DNA of 48,324 nt from contig NZ_QKKX01000089.1 in assembly GCF_003434305.1 (NCBI RefSeq), positions 1 through 48,324 on the forward strand. Reading direction: 5' to 3'. The stretch is from Micromonospora sp. MW-13 (GTDB lineage: Bacteria > Actinomycetota > Actinomycetes > Mycobacteriales > Micromonosporaceae). Shown here piece after piece: positions 39,824 to 48,245 of this stretch (position 1 is the first letter of the stretch; every line of letters starts with the position of its first letter). The translations under genes and the position numbers were made by a program. The notes beneath the pieces were generated by a model. That model ran no database searches and was not told the origin of the DNA. It was given only the letters and a program-made list of their open reading frames with translations.

Positions 39824-41542
39824 TCAACCCCCCAGCAGGCGGTAGCCGAAGTGCACGATCCGGACATCGGGATCCGGGAAGTCCGCCGGCCGCTGCTGCC
39901 GCACCGCCACCAGGCGAAGCCAGTGCGCCTGCGGCGTGCCGCGCAGGTTCCTGGGGCCGTCGAGCCGCAGGGTCGTGATGAGCCCGTACGGCTCACCGGG
40001 GGCCTGCTGCCACATGTCCTCGTACTTCGACTCGGCGAACATCTCCAGCGGACCGGTCCCGTCCAGGTCGAGAATCGCCACGGACGACCCGAGGTAGTCG
40101 TTGGGTTCCGGGCGATCGTTCATCACGCCGGCACCGGCCCTGCGGATCGATCCCACGGCGTTCTGGGTGTAGACGAACGAGCCGGCCCCGGTCGGTCCCG
40201 CCGGCGTGCCGGGAATCAGCGTCACCGAACCGGCGTCCTGCACCGTTCCCACGGTCATCGTCATCGCGCCGACCAGCAGGTCCGGTATGCCGTCGCCGGT
40301 GGCGTCGCCGGTCGCGAGCGAGTAGCCGAAGAGGCCGCCGGTCGGGTCGTCGTCCACTTCACCGGGAACCCCCGGGGTTTCCTGGTCGATCACCCGGTGC
40401 CCAGCCCAGGTGAGCCCGGAGCTTGCCCCACGGAGATAGATGACCAGGCCACCCGATGTCCGGGGAACCCCGAGGACGAGGTCCGCACGCCCGTCCTGGT
40501 CCAGGTCCGACAGCACCATCACGTCGACCTGAAGGGTGTGACCGGGGGTGTCCCGCTGGCCCTCGATCTTCGTGACACCGGCGACGCTCGGCCCGCCCAC
40601 CGATCCGGGAAAGAGCGTCACGATGCCGTGCCGGTCGGATTCGGTCGTCCCGCGCCGGAACCCGCTCACAACGAGGTCGTCGTAGCCGTCGCCGGTGGAG
40701 TCACCGATCACCAACTGGGTGCCGAACTCCTCCTCCACCAGGCCCTGCCAGCGGGGCACCACCTGACGAAGCTCCACCGCACCGTCCCTGGTGAGACCGT
40801 CCTCGGTGCCCGACAGCACCGTCACCGAGCCCCGGAACGGGCCGTCGCGGTCCGGCGTCGCGCCACCGTCACTGACGGCGAGGTCGTCCCGGCCGTCGTT
40901 GTCGAGGTCACCTGCGGCGATGGCGCCGACGTGCAGGCCCGGCAGGTACTTCACGTTGCTGCGGTCGAGCCCGCCGGAACCGCCGTCGTAGACGAAGATG
41001 CCGTTCTCGAAGACGCCCTGGGCGAGCATCCGGGAGCTGGCGACCGCGAGGTCCTGGAAGCCGTCACCGTTGAAGTCGCCCGCGGTGAACTGGTGCGCCA
41101 GACGATGCCTGGGCTCCGCGATGGCGGGCGCGGTCAGGATCTCCTGGCGGGACGAACCGGAATACCGAACGTGCAGGACGAATCCGCCCGGGCTCGCGGA
41201 AGCGCCCACCACCAGTTCGTCCCTGCCGTCACCGTCCATGTCGAACCTGGGCCTGGCGCGGACGGTGGCGGGTGCCACCGGCGTGGCCGGGGGCCCGGCC
41301 GCCGTGGTCGGCCCGGCGATGGTCCCACGCGACACGGCCTCCGTCGCCGACTCCCGTGGCAAACGTGCACGCGGTTGGTTCCGGGCGTCCGCTGCGACGG
41401 GGACGTCAGCGGTCCTGCTCGTCGACCGGACCGGCTCGGGCCGAGGCTCCGCCTCCTTGGCGGCGCTCGCCGACGTGGCGGCAATACTCAGCAGCGACAG
41501 AACTCCTGCGGCGGCCCCACGAATTCCTCGGGTGATCTTCAC
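39824..41542 (-). CDS. Secreted FG-GAP beta-propeller protein
   Basis: This 572-residue protein has a Sec-type signal peptide (basic MKITRGIRG, hydrophobic AAAGVLSLLSIAATSASAA) and a low-complexity linker to ~residue 100. It then carries about seven FG-GAP/integrin-alpha-like repeats with calcium loops: DMDGDGRDELVVG, GDFNGDGFQDLAVA, GDLDNDGRDDLAVS, GDSTGDGYDDLVVS, SDLDQDGRADLVLG, GDATGDGIPDLLVG and LDLDGTGPLEMF. A seven-bladed extracellular propeller is predicted, with adhesion or ligand binding as the family role. It is divergent from a paralogue at 41739. No link to the cluster is evident. Confidence 0.85.
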   Translation of the reverse strand: MKITRGIRGAAAGVLSLLSIAATSASAAKEAEPRPEPVRSTSRTADVPVAADARNQPRARLPRESATEAVSRGTIAGPTTAAGPPATPVAPATVRARPRFDMDGDGRDELVVGASASPGGFVLHVRYSGSSRQEILTAPAIAEPRHRLAHQFTAGDFNGDGFQDLAVASSRMLAQGVFENGIFVYDGGSGGLDRSNVKYLPGLHVGAIAAGDLDNDGRDDLAVSDGGATPDRDGPFRGSVTVLSGTEDGLTRDGAVELRQVVPRWQGLVEEEFGTQLVIGDSTGDGYDDLVVSGFRRGTTESDRHGIVTLFPGSVGGPSVAGVTKIEGQRDTPGHTLQVDVMVLSDLDQDGRADLVLGVPRTSGGLVIYLRGASSGLTWAGHRVIDQETPGVPGEVDDDPTGGLFGYSLATGDATGDGIPDLLVGAMTMTVGTVQDAGSVTLIPGTPAGPTGAGSFVYTQNAVGSIRRAGAGVMNDRPEPNDYLGSSVAILDLDGTGPLEMFAESKYEDMWQQAPGEPYGLITTLRLDGPRNLRGTPQAHWLRLVAVRQQRPADFPDPDVRIVHFGYRLLGG

Positions 41543-41738
41543 GCAGTTCCCTCGTCAGGGGTGGTCGGGGGAGATGAGGCTAGTGGATCCCCGAACCGCT
41601 GTCACCACGCTGCCGGGCGCAGGCGCAGCCACGGGCACCGCCTCGATGTGATGCTGTCCCATCGTCCTCCGGAAGGGACCCGCCGGGTTGACGGTCCTGG
41701 CATCATGTTCCCGGCTGGGCGACCACGGGGAGAAGATC

Positions 41739-43367
41739 ATGGGCATTCGGGTGCGCTGGTGCACGGTTTCCGCCTGCGTCGCGGCGCTCGTGGGCCTGCT
41801 GTCCACGGCGGCCGCCGGAGCGCCGCCGAAGCCCCGCCCGGCCAAGGTCACCCGGGACAGCGCCGGGATCGTCGTCCAGCGCGTCGGCACCTCGGGCAAG
41901 GTCGCCACGAAACTCGCGGTCACCGCCGCGGCCTCGTCTCTCGACCTCGACCGCGACGGCAAGGACGAGATGGTCGTGGGGGGCTACCTGTACCGGGGCG
42001 GTTACGGGGTCGTCGTCACCTACTCCGGCCTGCCGCAGCGTGACTACATCTCCGCACCGGTCACGTCCCCCACCCGGCCCAACTTCGGCGACACGTTGAC
42101 GTCCGGCGACTTCAACGGCGACGGTTACGCCGACCTCGTGGTCGGCAACCGCGGTGAGGTGGCTCCCTCCGGCGTCGCCTTCGGCGGTGGTGTCTGGATC
42201 TTCTACGGGGGTGCCACCGGCCTCCGCCTCGACCAGCCGCAGCACCTCACCCAGGACACCGACGGCGTACCGGGCGACATGGCCGGGTACGACAGGTTCG
42301 GGGCCGCGCTCGCCACCGGGGACGTCAACGGCGACGGCCGGGACGACCTCGCCGTCGGCTCCCCGGGTGAGACGGTCAACGGGGCGGCGTCAGCGGGCTC
42401 GGTCACCGTTCTGTACGGCAGCCCGACGGGGCTCACGACCGTCGGCGCCCAACTGCTCACCCAGGACACCCCCGGCGTTCCGAGTGACGCCGAGTCGACT
42501 GACATGTTCGGCTCCGCGGTCGCCATCGGCGACATGACCGGCGACGGGTACGACGACCTCGCCGTCAGCGCGCCGGAGGAGGGCGAGTCCGGCGGCCCGA
42601 TCGAGGGCGGTCTCGTCATGCTGCTGCCGGGCGGTCCCGGCGGGGTCACGACCACCGCGGTGACCTCCTTCACCGGTGCCGGCCTGGGCATCGGCGCCCT
42701 GGGCGACGAACTGTCCATCGCCGACATCGACGGGGACGGGGACGGCGATCTGGTCGCGGGTGCCCCCCGTAGCTGGGTGGGCTACATCGTCTACGTTCCG
42801 GGCAGCCCCGCCGGGCTGGACGTCGCGCGGTCGAGGACGGTCAGCATGCAGACCCCGGGAGTCCCCGGCGATCCGCTGGTCCACGTCAAGGGCGACTCGC
42901 CGCACTCGCACTTCGGCGGCGGCCTGTCGACCGGGGACGTGACCGGCGACGGGCGCGCCGACGTGCTCACCGGGGCGATGCAGTACGACGTGGGCGCAGT
43001 GGTGGACGCGGGGGCGGTACTGCTCCTCCCTGGCACCGCCCAGGGGCTGACGGGCGCCGGCTCGGTCATGCTGACGCAGGCTCCGTCGTGGCGGCTCATG
43101 CGGGTGACCAGTCTCGGCCCGGTGGCGGCGTACGACTATTTCGGCGAGTCGACCGCGATCCTCAATCTCGACGGCACCGGCCCGCTCGACATGCTCACCG
43201 GAACCAGCCGCGACGGCGACAGCGGGCTGGTGGTCGAACTGGACCTCCACTACGGCGCACGCCGGCCCGCCGCCGGATCGGCGGCCACCGCTCTGCGGCC
43301 GGTCGGTCGGTGGACCGGCACGGACCTCGGGGCGTACACCGTCGGCCACACGCTTCTGCACCGCTGA
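41739..43367 (+). CDS. Secreted FG-GAP beta-propeller protein (paralogue)
   Basis: This 542-residue protein has signal peptide MGIRVRWCTVSACVAALVG... ending near AAAGA-PP. Seven FG-GAP repeats follow: LDLDRDGKDEMVVG, GDFNGDGYADLVVG, GDVNGDGRDDLAVG, GDMTGDGYDDLAVS, ADIDGDGDGDLVAG, GDVTGDGRADVLTG and LNLDGTGPLDML. Repeat order and ending match the 39824 protein, so the two arose by duplication and inversion. The ATG at 41739 follows GGGGAGAAG. The role is probably cell-surface or extracellular; specifics are unknown. Confidence 0.85.
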   Translation: MGIRVRWCTVSACVAALVGLLSTAAAGAPPKPRPAKVTRDSAGIVVQRVGTSGKVATKLAVTAAASSLDLDRDGKDEMVVGGYLYRGGYGVVVTYSGLPQRDYISAPVTSPTRPNFGDTLTSGDFNGDGYADLVVGNRGEVAPSGVAFGGGVWIFYGGATGLRLDQPQHLTQDTDGVPGDMAGYDRFGAALATGDVNGDGRDDLAVGSPGETVNGAASAGSVTVLYGSPTGLTTVGAQLLTQDTPGVPSDAESTDMFGSAVAIGDMTGDGYDDLAVSAPEEGESGGPIEGGLVMLLPGGPGGVTTTAVTSFTGAGLGIGALGDELSIADIDGDGDGDLVAGAPRSWVGYIVYVPGSPAGLDVARSRTVSMQTPGVPGDPLVHVKGDSPHSHFGGGLSTGDVTGDGRADVLTGAMQYDVGAVVDAGAVLLLPGTAQGLTGAGSVMLTQAPSWRLMRVTSLGPVAAYDYFGESTAILNLDGTGPLDMLTGTSRDGDSGLVVELDLHYGARRPAAGSAATALRPVGRWTGTDLGAYTVGHTLLHR

Positions 43368-43655
43368 CGGGAGTTGGCGGACCGGCGGGACCGGCCGCTG
43401 CGCCCGGGATCACCGGACCGTTCTGCCATGATTTCAGCCATTCCCCGGCGGCGACGGGACGGCGGCCGGTGCCGTGAGCGGGTCGGGCCGCCGGCGACGA
43501 CCGTGCCGACCGTTTCGAAAATCCCGGCCGAGATCTGAAACCACACCTCCGGTCCAGGCGTCCCGAGAGTGAATCGCTCGCCGGTCACGGCTACCGCGAC
43601 GGATGAGCGAGGCGGCCATCCCGGCCGGCCGGACCATCGACCGAAGGAGTGGGAC

Positions 43656-44303
43656 ATGTCGATCAACCAGTGGCTAGCCCGTGCTGGGCTGGTGGTACTG
43701 ACCGGTGCTCTGGGGGCGTGCGGGGCGGGCACTTCGCCCGTTGCGGTGAGCGGGTCGGCGGCCACGTCGGAGCCGGGCGCGGCGACCCCGGCGTCCAGCG
43801 CTTCGGTGGCCGACTTCGGGTCGCAGCCGGCGGCGGCGAAGAGTTCCACCCCGCCGGTGCTGACGGGCAAGCGTCAGGTCACGATGGTACGGGTCGGCTC
43901 GTTCGAGTCGGGGTTGTCGCTGACCGACGCCGGCCGGCTGGCCGAGGTCGACGACGACAGCGGCCGGCAGCTCTTCGTGCCGACCCCGCTGGGCGGGCAG
44001 AAGTTCCTGATCAAGGCGTACGCCAGGACCAGCACCGGGCCACTCTGCTGGCGGGCGCACAACCCGGGCAACCAGCAGCCGCTGATCGTCCGGGCCGCCG
44101 CCTGCAAGGCGGAGGACGCCCGCCAGCAGTTCGAGATCCTCGCCACGAACACCGGTGGCACGCAGTCCTACCTGATCAGCATTGGCGGGGCGTACCTGCG
44201 GCATTCGTCGCGGTCCGGCCTGATCCTGGAGGAGTTGGGCGACGCGCCGCCGACGAGCAGCTTCCGGTTCATCGACAACGGGCCCGCGCCTGCCGCCCGG
44301 TGA
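43656..44303 (+). CDS. Lipoprotein sharing a domain with the downstream anti-sigma protein
   Basis: This 215-residue protein has a lipobox LGAC with Cys22, then a Ser/Ala-rich linker to ~residue 70. A compact C-terminal domain follows (VTMVRVGSFESGLSLTDAGRLAEVDDDSGRQLF to FRFIDNGPAP, quoted in parts). This domain recurs in the protein at 44924: both have LCW/HCW, DARQQF/DPRQQF, YLRHSS/YLQHSS and GLILEELGDAP. It looks like a beta-rich ligand-binding (ricin-like) fold, but I cannot name the family. ATG with GAAGGAG upstream. Anchored to the outer face of the membrane, it may work with the sigma/anti-sigma pair. Confidence 0.7.
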   Translation: MSINQWLARAGLVVLTGALGACGAGTSPVAVSGSAATSEPGAATPASSASVADFGSQPAAAKSSTPPVLTGKRQVTMVRVGSFESGLSLTDAGRLAEVDDDSGRQLFVPTPLGGQKFLIKAYARTSTGPLCWRAHNPGNQQPLIVRAAACKAEDARQQFEILATNTGGTQSYLISIGGAYLRHSSRSGLILEELGDAPPTSSFRFIDNGPAPAAR

Positions 44304-44308
44304 CCGTA

Positions 44309-44358
44309 CGGCCCGGTCGGGGCCAGACGGGAAGCGCCGACCCGATCCGACCGGGCCG
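44309..44358 (+). terminator. Hairpin terminator after the lipoprotein gene
   Basis: CGGCCCGGTCGG (44309-44320) pairs perfectly with CCGACCGGGCCG (44347-44358) across a 26-nt loop, beginning 6 nt after the stop codon. It separates the lipoprotein from the sigma-factor operon. No T-tract. Confidence 0.65.
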
Positions 44359-44421
44359 GCGGCGGCTGCCCGGCAGGTGAGGCGGGAACGGATGCGACCG
44401 GGCGGGTGGAGAGCTTGATCA

Positions 44422-44934
44422 ATGCGTGACGCCGAGGAGTTCGACGCCTTCTACACCTCGTCGGCCCAGCGGGTGCTGGGGCAGGTGTACGCGATGATCG
44501 GCAATCGCACCGAGGCCGAGGACGCGGTGGCCGAGGCCTACGCCAGGGCCTGGGACCGGTGGACCGCCGTGCGGGAGTACGACAGCCCGGAGGCCTGGGT
44601 ACGCAAGGTCGCCTACCGGGTCGCGGTGAGCGCGTGGCGCAAGGCGATCAACCGCCTGCGGGCCCACCGCCGTGAGGCGGTCGAGCAACACGTCGACGCG
44701 ATCTCTGTCGATCACGTCGCGCTCATCGACGCGCTACGGCGCATCCCCGCCGAGCAGCGCCGGGTCGTCGTACTGCACCATCTGGTCGGCCTCAGCGTGG
44801 CCGAGATCGCCACGGAGGCCCGCGCGAACCCGAACACCGTCAAGACATGGCTTGCCCGCGGACGCCGGGCCCTGGCCGCCCACCTGACCGGAGCCGGGCA
44901 TCAGACAACGGGCGGGAGGAGCTATGAGGCCTGA
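44422..44934 (+). CDS. ECF-type (SigE-like) RNA polymerase sigma factor
   Basis: This 170-residue sigma factor has a sigma-2 region ~1-75 (EFDAFYTSSAQRVLGQVYAMIGNRTEAEDAVAEAYARAW in parts) and a sigma-4 region ~105-160 with ALRRIPAEQRRVVVLHHLVGLSVAEIA and the recognition helix ANPNTVKTWLARGRRAL. This is the actinobacterial SigE-like ECF group. It overlaps the downstream membrane protein by 11 nt, the usual sigma/anti-sigma coupling. Its regulon is unknown, but the upstream lipoprotein, which shares a domain with the partner, is a candidate target. Confidence 0.92.
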   Translation: MRDAEEFDAFYTSSAQRVLGQVYAMIGNRTEAEDAVAEAYARAWDRWTAVREYDSPEAWVRKVAYRVAVSAWRKAINRLRAHRREAVEQHVDAISVDHVALIDALRRIPAEQRRVVVLHHLVGLSVAEIATEARANPNTVKTWLARGRRALAAHLTGAGHQTTGGRSYEA

Positions 44935-45793
44935 CCACCACACTCTCGAGGAGGCTCTGCGGGAGTTGGCCCAGCATGCCCGGCAGGTCAGTCGGCTCGC
45001 CGCCGTCTCCGAGGTCCGTCGGCGCGGCGACACGCTTCGGCGGCGCCGGCAGATCGCGACTGCCGCGCTCGGTGTCAGCCTGCTGGGCATGCTGGGGGTG
45101 GGTGCCGCCGCGGCCCACCTCACCAGGGCACCACACGCCACTCTGCCCGTCGGGCCGCCCGGTCCGACCGGGAGCGCCCCCGCGCACTCCCCGGACGTCA
45201 GGCCGACAGGCCCGACCCCGAGTCCGCCCACGCACTCCCCGGACATGCAGCCGGCGGGCACGGACCCGAGTTCGCCCGCCGACCCGCCAGAGGCCGCGCC
45301 GACGGACATCACCCCGAGCGCGCCGGTGACCTCCGCGAGCGCCGATCCGCTGCGGCTCGGACAGCGCCAGTTCGCCGTCGTACGGTCGTCGGCATGGGAG
45401 TCAGCGGTGTCCCTGCTCGACGACGGTCGTCTCGCCGAGGTCGACGGCGACGACGGCCGCAGCCTGTTCGTGTTCGTGCCGCAGGCATCCGGCACCCACC
45501 TGGTCCGCACCGCCGAGCCGGACGCCGACGGAACCAGGCACTGCTGGCAGGTCCAGGCGGCGGGCAGTGGCCCCCTCGCCATCGTGGCGGCGCCGTGCTC
45601 GCCGGCAGATCCGAGACAGCAGTTCTCGATCGAGCCCCGTGGACAGGACGGTGACAAACCGACCTACGCCATCAGCAACCGGTCCGCCTATCTCCAGCAC
45701 TCCAGCCAACGGGGCCTGATCCTCGAAGAACTCGGCGACGCGCCCCTGACCACGGTGTTCCGGTTCGTCGACAACGGCCCCGCGCCACACTGA
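44924..45793 (+). CDS. Membrane anti-sigma-like protein with extracellular sensor domain
   Basis: This 289-residue protein has a short cytosolic N-terminus (1-42, Arg-rich), one transmembrane helix (~44-66, IATAALGVSLLGMLGVGAAAA), and a long Pro/Ser/Thr-rich spacer (~69-150). Its C-terminal beta-rich domain (~150-289) is homologous to that of the 43656 lipoprotein (AWESAVSLLDDGRLAEVDGDDG, YLQHSSQRGLILEELGDAP). The coupling to the ECF sigma gene and the topology suggest an anti-sigma factor whose outer domain senses a ligand. The N-terminus lacks a clear zinc HxxxCxxC motif, so the anti-sigma role is inferred from context. Confidence 0.68.
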   Translation: MRPDHHTLEEALRELAQHARQVSRLAAVSEVRRRGDTLRRRRQIATAALGVSLLGMLGVGAAAAHLTRAPHATLPVGPPGPTGSAPAHSPDVRPTGPTPSPPTHSPDMQPAGTDPSSPADPPEAAPTDITPSAPVTSASADPLRLGQRQFAVVRSSAWESAVSLLDDGRLAEVDGDDGRSLFVFVPQASGTHLVRTAEPDADGTRHCWQVQAAGSGPLAIVAAPCSPADPRQQFSIEPRGQDGDKPTYAISNRSAYLQHSSQRGLILEELGDAPLTTVFRFVDNGPAPH

Positions 45794-45936
45794 TCGGTGA
45801 CTTCGACGGCGACGGCCACGGCGGCCTGCTCGGCATCGACAGCACCGGGGCCATGTACCTCAGCAACGGCAACAAGGGCTGGAGCGGCCGGGTCAAGCTC
45901 GGCTCCGGCTGGAACATGTACAAGGTCATCGTCTGA
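45793..45936 (+). pseudogene. Remnant of a VCBS/FG-GAP repeat protein C-terminus
   Basis: In the frame starting at 45793, shifted relative to the upstream gene, ~47 codons read LIGDFDGDGHGGLLGIDSTG, then GAMYLSNGNKGWSGRVKLG, then SGWNMYKVIV and stop. This is the typical last blade of a VCBS/FG-GAP-type secreted protein. It has no start codon or ribosome site of its own, and the rest of the gene is missing. It is directly followed by a strong terminator, so it looks like the 3' stump of a deleted gene. Confidence 0.7.
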
Positions 45937-45945
45937 ACCGACCCG

Positions 45946-45987
45946 CCGAACGCCCCCGGCCGCCGTGACGGCGCCGGGGGCGTTCGG
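45946..45987. terminator. Very strong bidirectional terminator
   Basis: CCGAACGCCCCCGGC (45946-45960) and GCCGGGGGCGTTCGG (45973-45987) form a perfect 15-bp stem, extended internally by GCCG/CGGC around a TGA loop. It lies between the sigma operon and the convergent lysR gene and should stop both. Confidence 0.85.
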
Positions 45988-46016
45988 CATTCCGGAGCAC
46001 GGCGGCATCGCGGGGC

Positions 46017-46961
46017 TCAGTCGTGTGCGGCGAGGGCCCCGATGTGGGTCAGCAGGGTGCGCACGGCGCCGGCGGGCGGTGTACGGCCGCCCGTCCAGAC
46101 GGCCCGCAGTTCCCGGTGCAGGTCGAGCCCCGCCAGCGCGACTTGCCGCAGCCGGCCCGACCGCAGGTCGTCGCCGACGGCGAGGCGGCTGATCACCGCC
46201 GGGCCGGCCCCGGCCAGAACCGCCGCGCGCACCGCGGCTGTGGTCGACAACTCCAGCGCAGGCGGCGCCTGTCGCCTGGTTCCGCCGAGCACCTGCCGTA
46301 GCGCGGTGGCCAGGGACTCCCGCGTGCCGGAACCGACCTCCCGCGTGACGAGCGGGGTCTCACACAGCTCGTCAGCCTCGATCCTGGACGCCCGCCGGGC
46401 CCAGCGATGATCCGGCGGCACCACCAGCACCAACTCGTCATGCGCGACGATCCGGCTACCCAACCCCTTGGGCACGCCCGGCCCCTCGACGAAACCCAGA
46501 TCGGCGCAACCGGAACGGACCTGCTCGATGACGTGGTCGCTGTTGGTGGCGTCGAGCACCACCTGCACCGGCGTCTGGCCGCGACGATGAGTGTCGGCCC
46601 GCAGGCTGACCAGCCAACTCGGCAGCAACTGCTCGGCCACCGTCAGGCTGGCGCTGACCCGGATCCGGCTGCGGGTGTCCTCGCGTAACGACGCGAGACC
46701 GGCATCGACCTCCTGGGCGACCCTGACCAGGCGGTCGGCCCACTGCGCGACGACGACCCCGGCCGGGGTCAGATCGGCACCGCGGGTCGTGCGGACGGCC
46801 AGCCGCACCCCGGTCTGCGCCTCCAACGCGGCCATCCGAGCGGACACCGCCTGCTGGGTCAACCCGATCTCCCGGCCGGCCGCGCTCAAACTCCCGGTGC
46901 GGGCCACCGCGAGCAGCACCTCCAACGCCATCAGGTCCGGCATCCGCGCACTCAACACCAC
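46017..46961 (-). CDS. LysR-family transcriptional regulator
   Basis: This 314-residue regulator has an N-terminal winged HTH, LEVLLAVARTGSLSAAGREIGLTQQAVSARMAALEAQTG (in parts), and a C-terminal LysR substrate-binding domain. VTREVGSGTRESL is typical of the CysB/CysL-like subgroup. Start choice is open: GTG at 46961, GTG at 46958 or ATG at 46943. A TACAAT hexamer at 46970-46975 (minus strand) would favour a leaderless transcript at 46961. It is divergent from a TDT transporter and probably controls it through the dyad at 46980-47000. Confidence 0.87.
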   Translation of the reverse strand: MVLSARMPDLMALEVLLAVARTGSLSAAGREIGLTQQAVSARMAALEAQTGVRLAVRTTRGADLTPAGVVVAQWADRLVRVAQEVDAGLASLREDTRSRIRVSASLTVAEQLLPSWLVSLRADTHRRGQTPVQVVLDATNSDHVIEQVRSGCADLGFVEGPGVPKGLGSRIVAHDELVLVVPPDHRWARRASRIEADELCETPLVTREVGSGTRESLATALRQVLGGTRRQAPPALELSTTAAVRAAVLAGAGPAVISRLAVGDDLRSGRLRQVALAGLDLHRELRAVWTGGRTPPAGAVRTLLTHIGALAAHD

Positions 46962-46979
46962 AGACCCAGATTGTACCCG

Positions 46980-47000
46980 CCCACAACCTTTGCTTGTGGG
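46980..47000. promoter_or_regulatory. LysR operator dyad
   Basis: CCCACAA (46980-46986) and TTGTGGG (46994-47000) form a perfect inverted repeat with a 7-nt centre, in the 93-bp gap between lysR and the TDT transporter. An extra TCACAA half-site follows at 47002. This is the usual size and location for a LysR binding site. Confidence 0.65.
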
Positions 47001-47054
47001 TTCACAACATCAACCCCGCTACCGGCCGGGCCTGGCCAGCACGATCGTGGTGAC

Positions 47055-48245
47055 ATGACCACTTCGACGTTGCCCAGACCGGCCGAGGCCGACAACGCCC
47101 CGCGGCGTCCACGACCGCACCCGTTCGCCCGCTTCGGACTGCTGCGCAGCCTGGACCATCCCCGCGACGTGCTGGCGAACCTCACACCGAACTGGTACGC
47201 GTCGATCATGGGTACCGGCATCGTGGCCACGGCCGCGGCGTCACTGCCCCTGCGGCTCCCCGGCCTACGGCTGTTCGCCACCGTCGTCTGGGCGCTCGCC
47301 GCGCTGCTGCTGCTCGGGTTGACCGTCGCCACGGTGGCGCACTGGCTGCGCCACCCTCGGGCTGCTCGCGGTCACCACGCCGACCCGGTCATGGCCCACT
47401 TCTACGGCGCCCCGCCGATGGCGATGCTCACCGTCGGCGCCGGCACCCTGCTGCTGGGCCGCGACGTCATCGGCCTGAACGCCGCGGTCGGCATCGGCTG
47501 GGTGCTGTGGTTCGCCGGCACCATCACCGGGCTGGTCACCGCCGCGGCGGTGCCCTACCTACAGTTCACCCGCCACGAAGGCGTCGACCAGCGCAGCGCG
47601 TTCGGCGGATGGCTGATGCCCGTGGTGCCACCGATGGTGTCGGCCTCGGTCGGCGCTCTGCTCGTGCCCTACGCCCCCGCCGGGCAAGCTCGGATGACCC
47701 TGGTGCTGGCCTGCTACGCCATGTTCGGGCTCAGTCTGATCGCCTCGCTCATCGTGATCACGCTGATCTGGAACCGGCTCATCCTGCACAAGATCGGACC
47801 GGCGCGGATGGTGCCGACCCTGTGGATCGTGCTCGGGCCGCTCGGCCAGTCGATCACCGCGGCGAACCTGCTCGGCGGCGTCGCCGCTCAGGCCCTGCCC
47901 GGACCGTACGCCCACGCCCTGCAGGCGTTCGGCGTCGTCTACGGCATACCCGTCTGGGGTTTCGCCCTGCTCTGGGCCGGCCTGGCCGCCGCCATCACCA
48001 TCAAGACCGCCCGCGATCACCTGCCGTTCTCGCTGACCTGGTGGTCGTTCACCTTCCCCGTCGGCACCTGCGTCACCGGCACCTCGGGCCTCGCCCTGCA
48101 CACCGGCTCGACGATGTTCCGCACCGCCGCCGTCATCTTCTACGCCGGTCTGCTCACCGCCTGGGCCGCCGTCGCCGTCCGCACCGCCACAGGCAGCCTC
48201 CGCGGGACCCTGTTCGCCCGCGTTCCCGATGCTCGTACGGTGTGA
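47055..48245 (+). CDS. TDT-family (TehA/SLAC1/SSU1-like) transporter
   Basis: This 396-residue membrane protein has about ten hydrophobic helices. The family motifs are TPNWYASIMGTGIVATAA near residue 45, MAHFYGAPPMAMLTVGAG, LMPVVPPMVSASVGALLVPY, LGPLGQSITAANLLGG and FSLTWWSFTFPVGTCVTG. TDT proteins export sulfite or tellurite, or carry C4-dicarboxylates; the LysR partner of CysL style makes sulfite export plausible but unproven. ATG at 47055. It is outside the metabolite cluster. Confidence 0.88.
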   Translation: MTTSTLPRPAEADNAPRRPRPHPFARFGLLRSLDHPRDVLANLTPNWYASIMGTGIVATAAASLPLRLPGLRLFATVVWALAALLLLGLTVATVAHWLRHPRAARGHHADPVMAHFYGAPPMAMLTVGAGTLLLGRDVIGLNAAVGIGWVLWFAGTITGLVTAAAVPYLQFTRHEGVDQRSAFGGWLMPVVPPMVSASVGALLVPYAPAGQARMTLVLACYAMFGLSLIASLIVITLIWNRLILHKIGPARMVPTLWIVLGPLGQSITAANLLGGVAAQALPGPYAHALQAFGVVYGIPVWGFALLWAGLAAAITIKTARDHLPFSLTWWSFTFPVGTCVTGTSGLALHTGSTMFRTAAVIFYAGLLTAWAAVAVRTATGSLRGTLFARVPDARTV

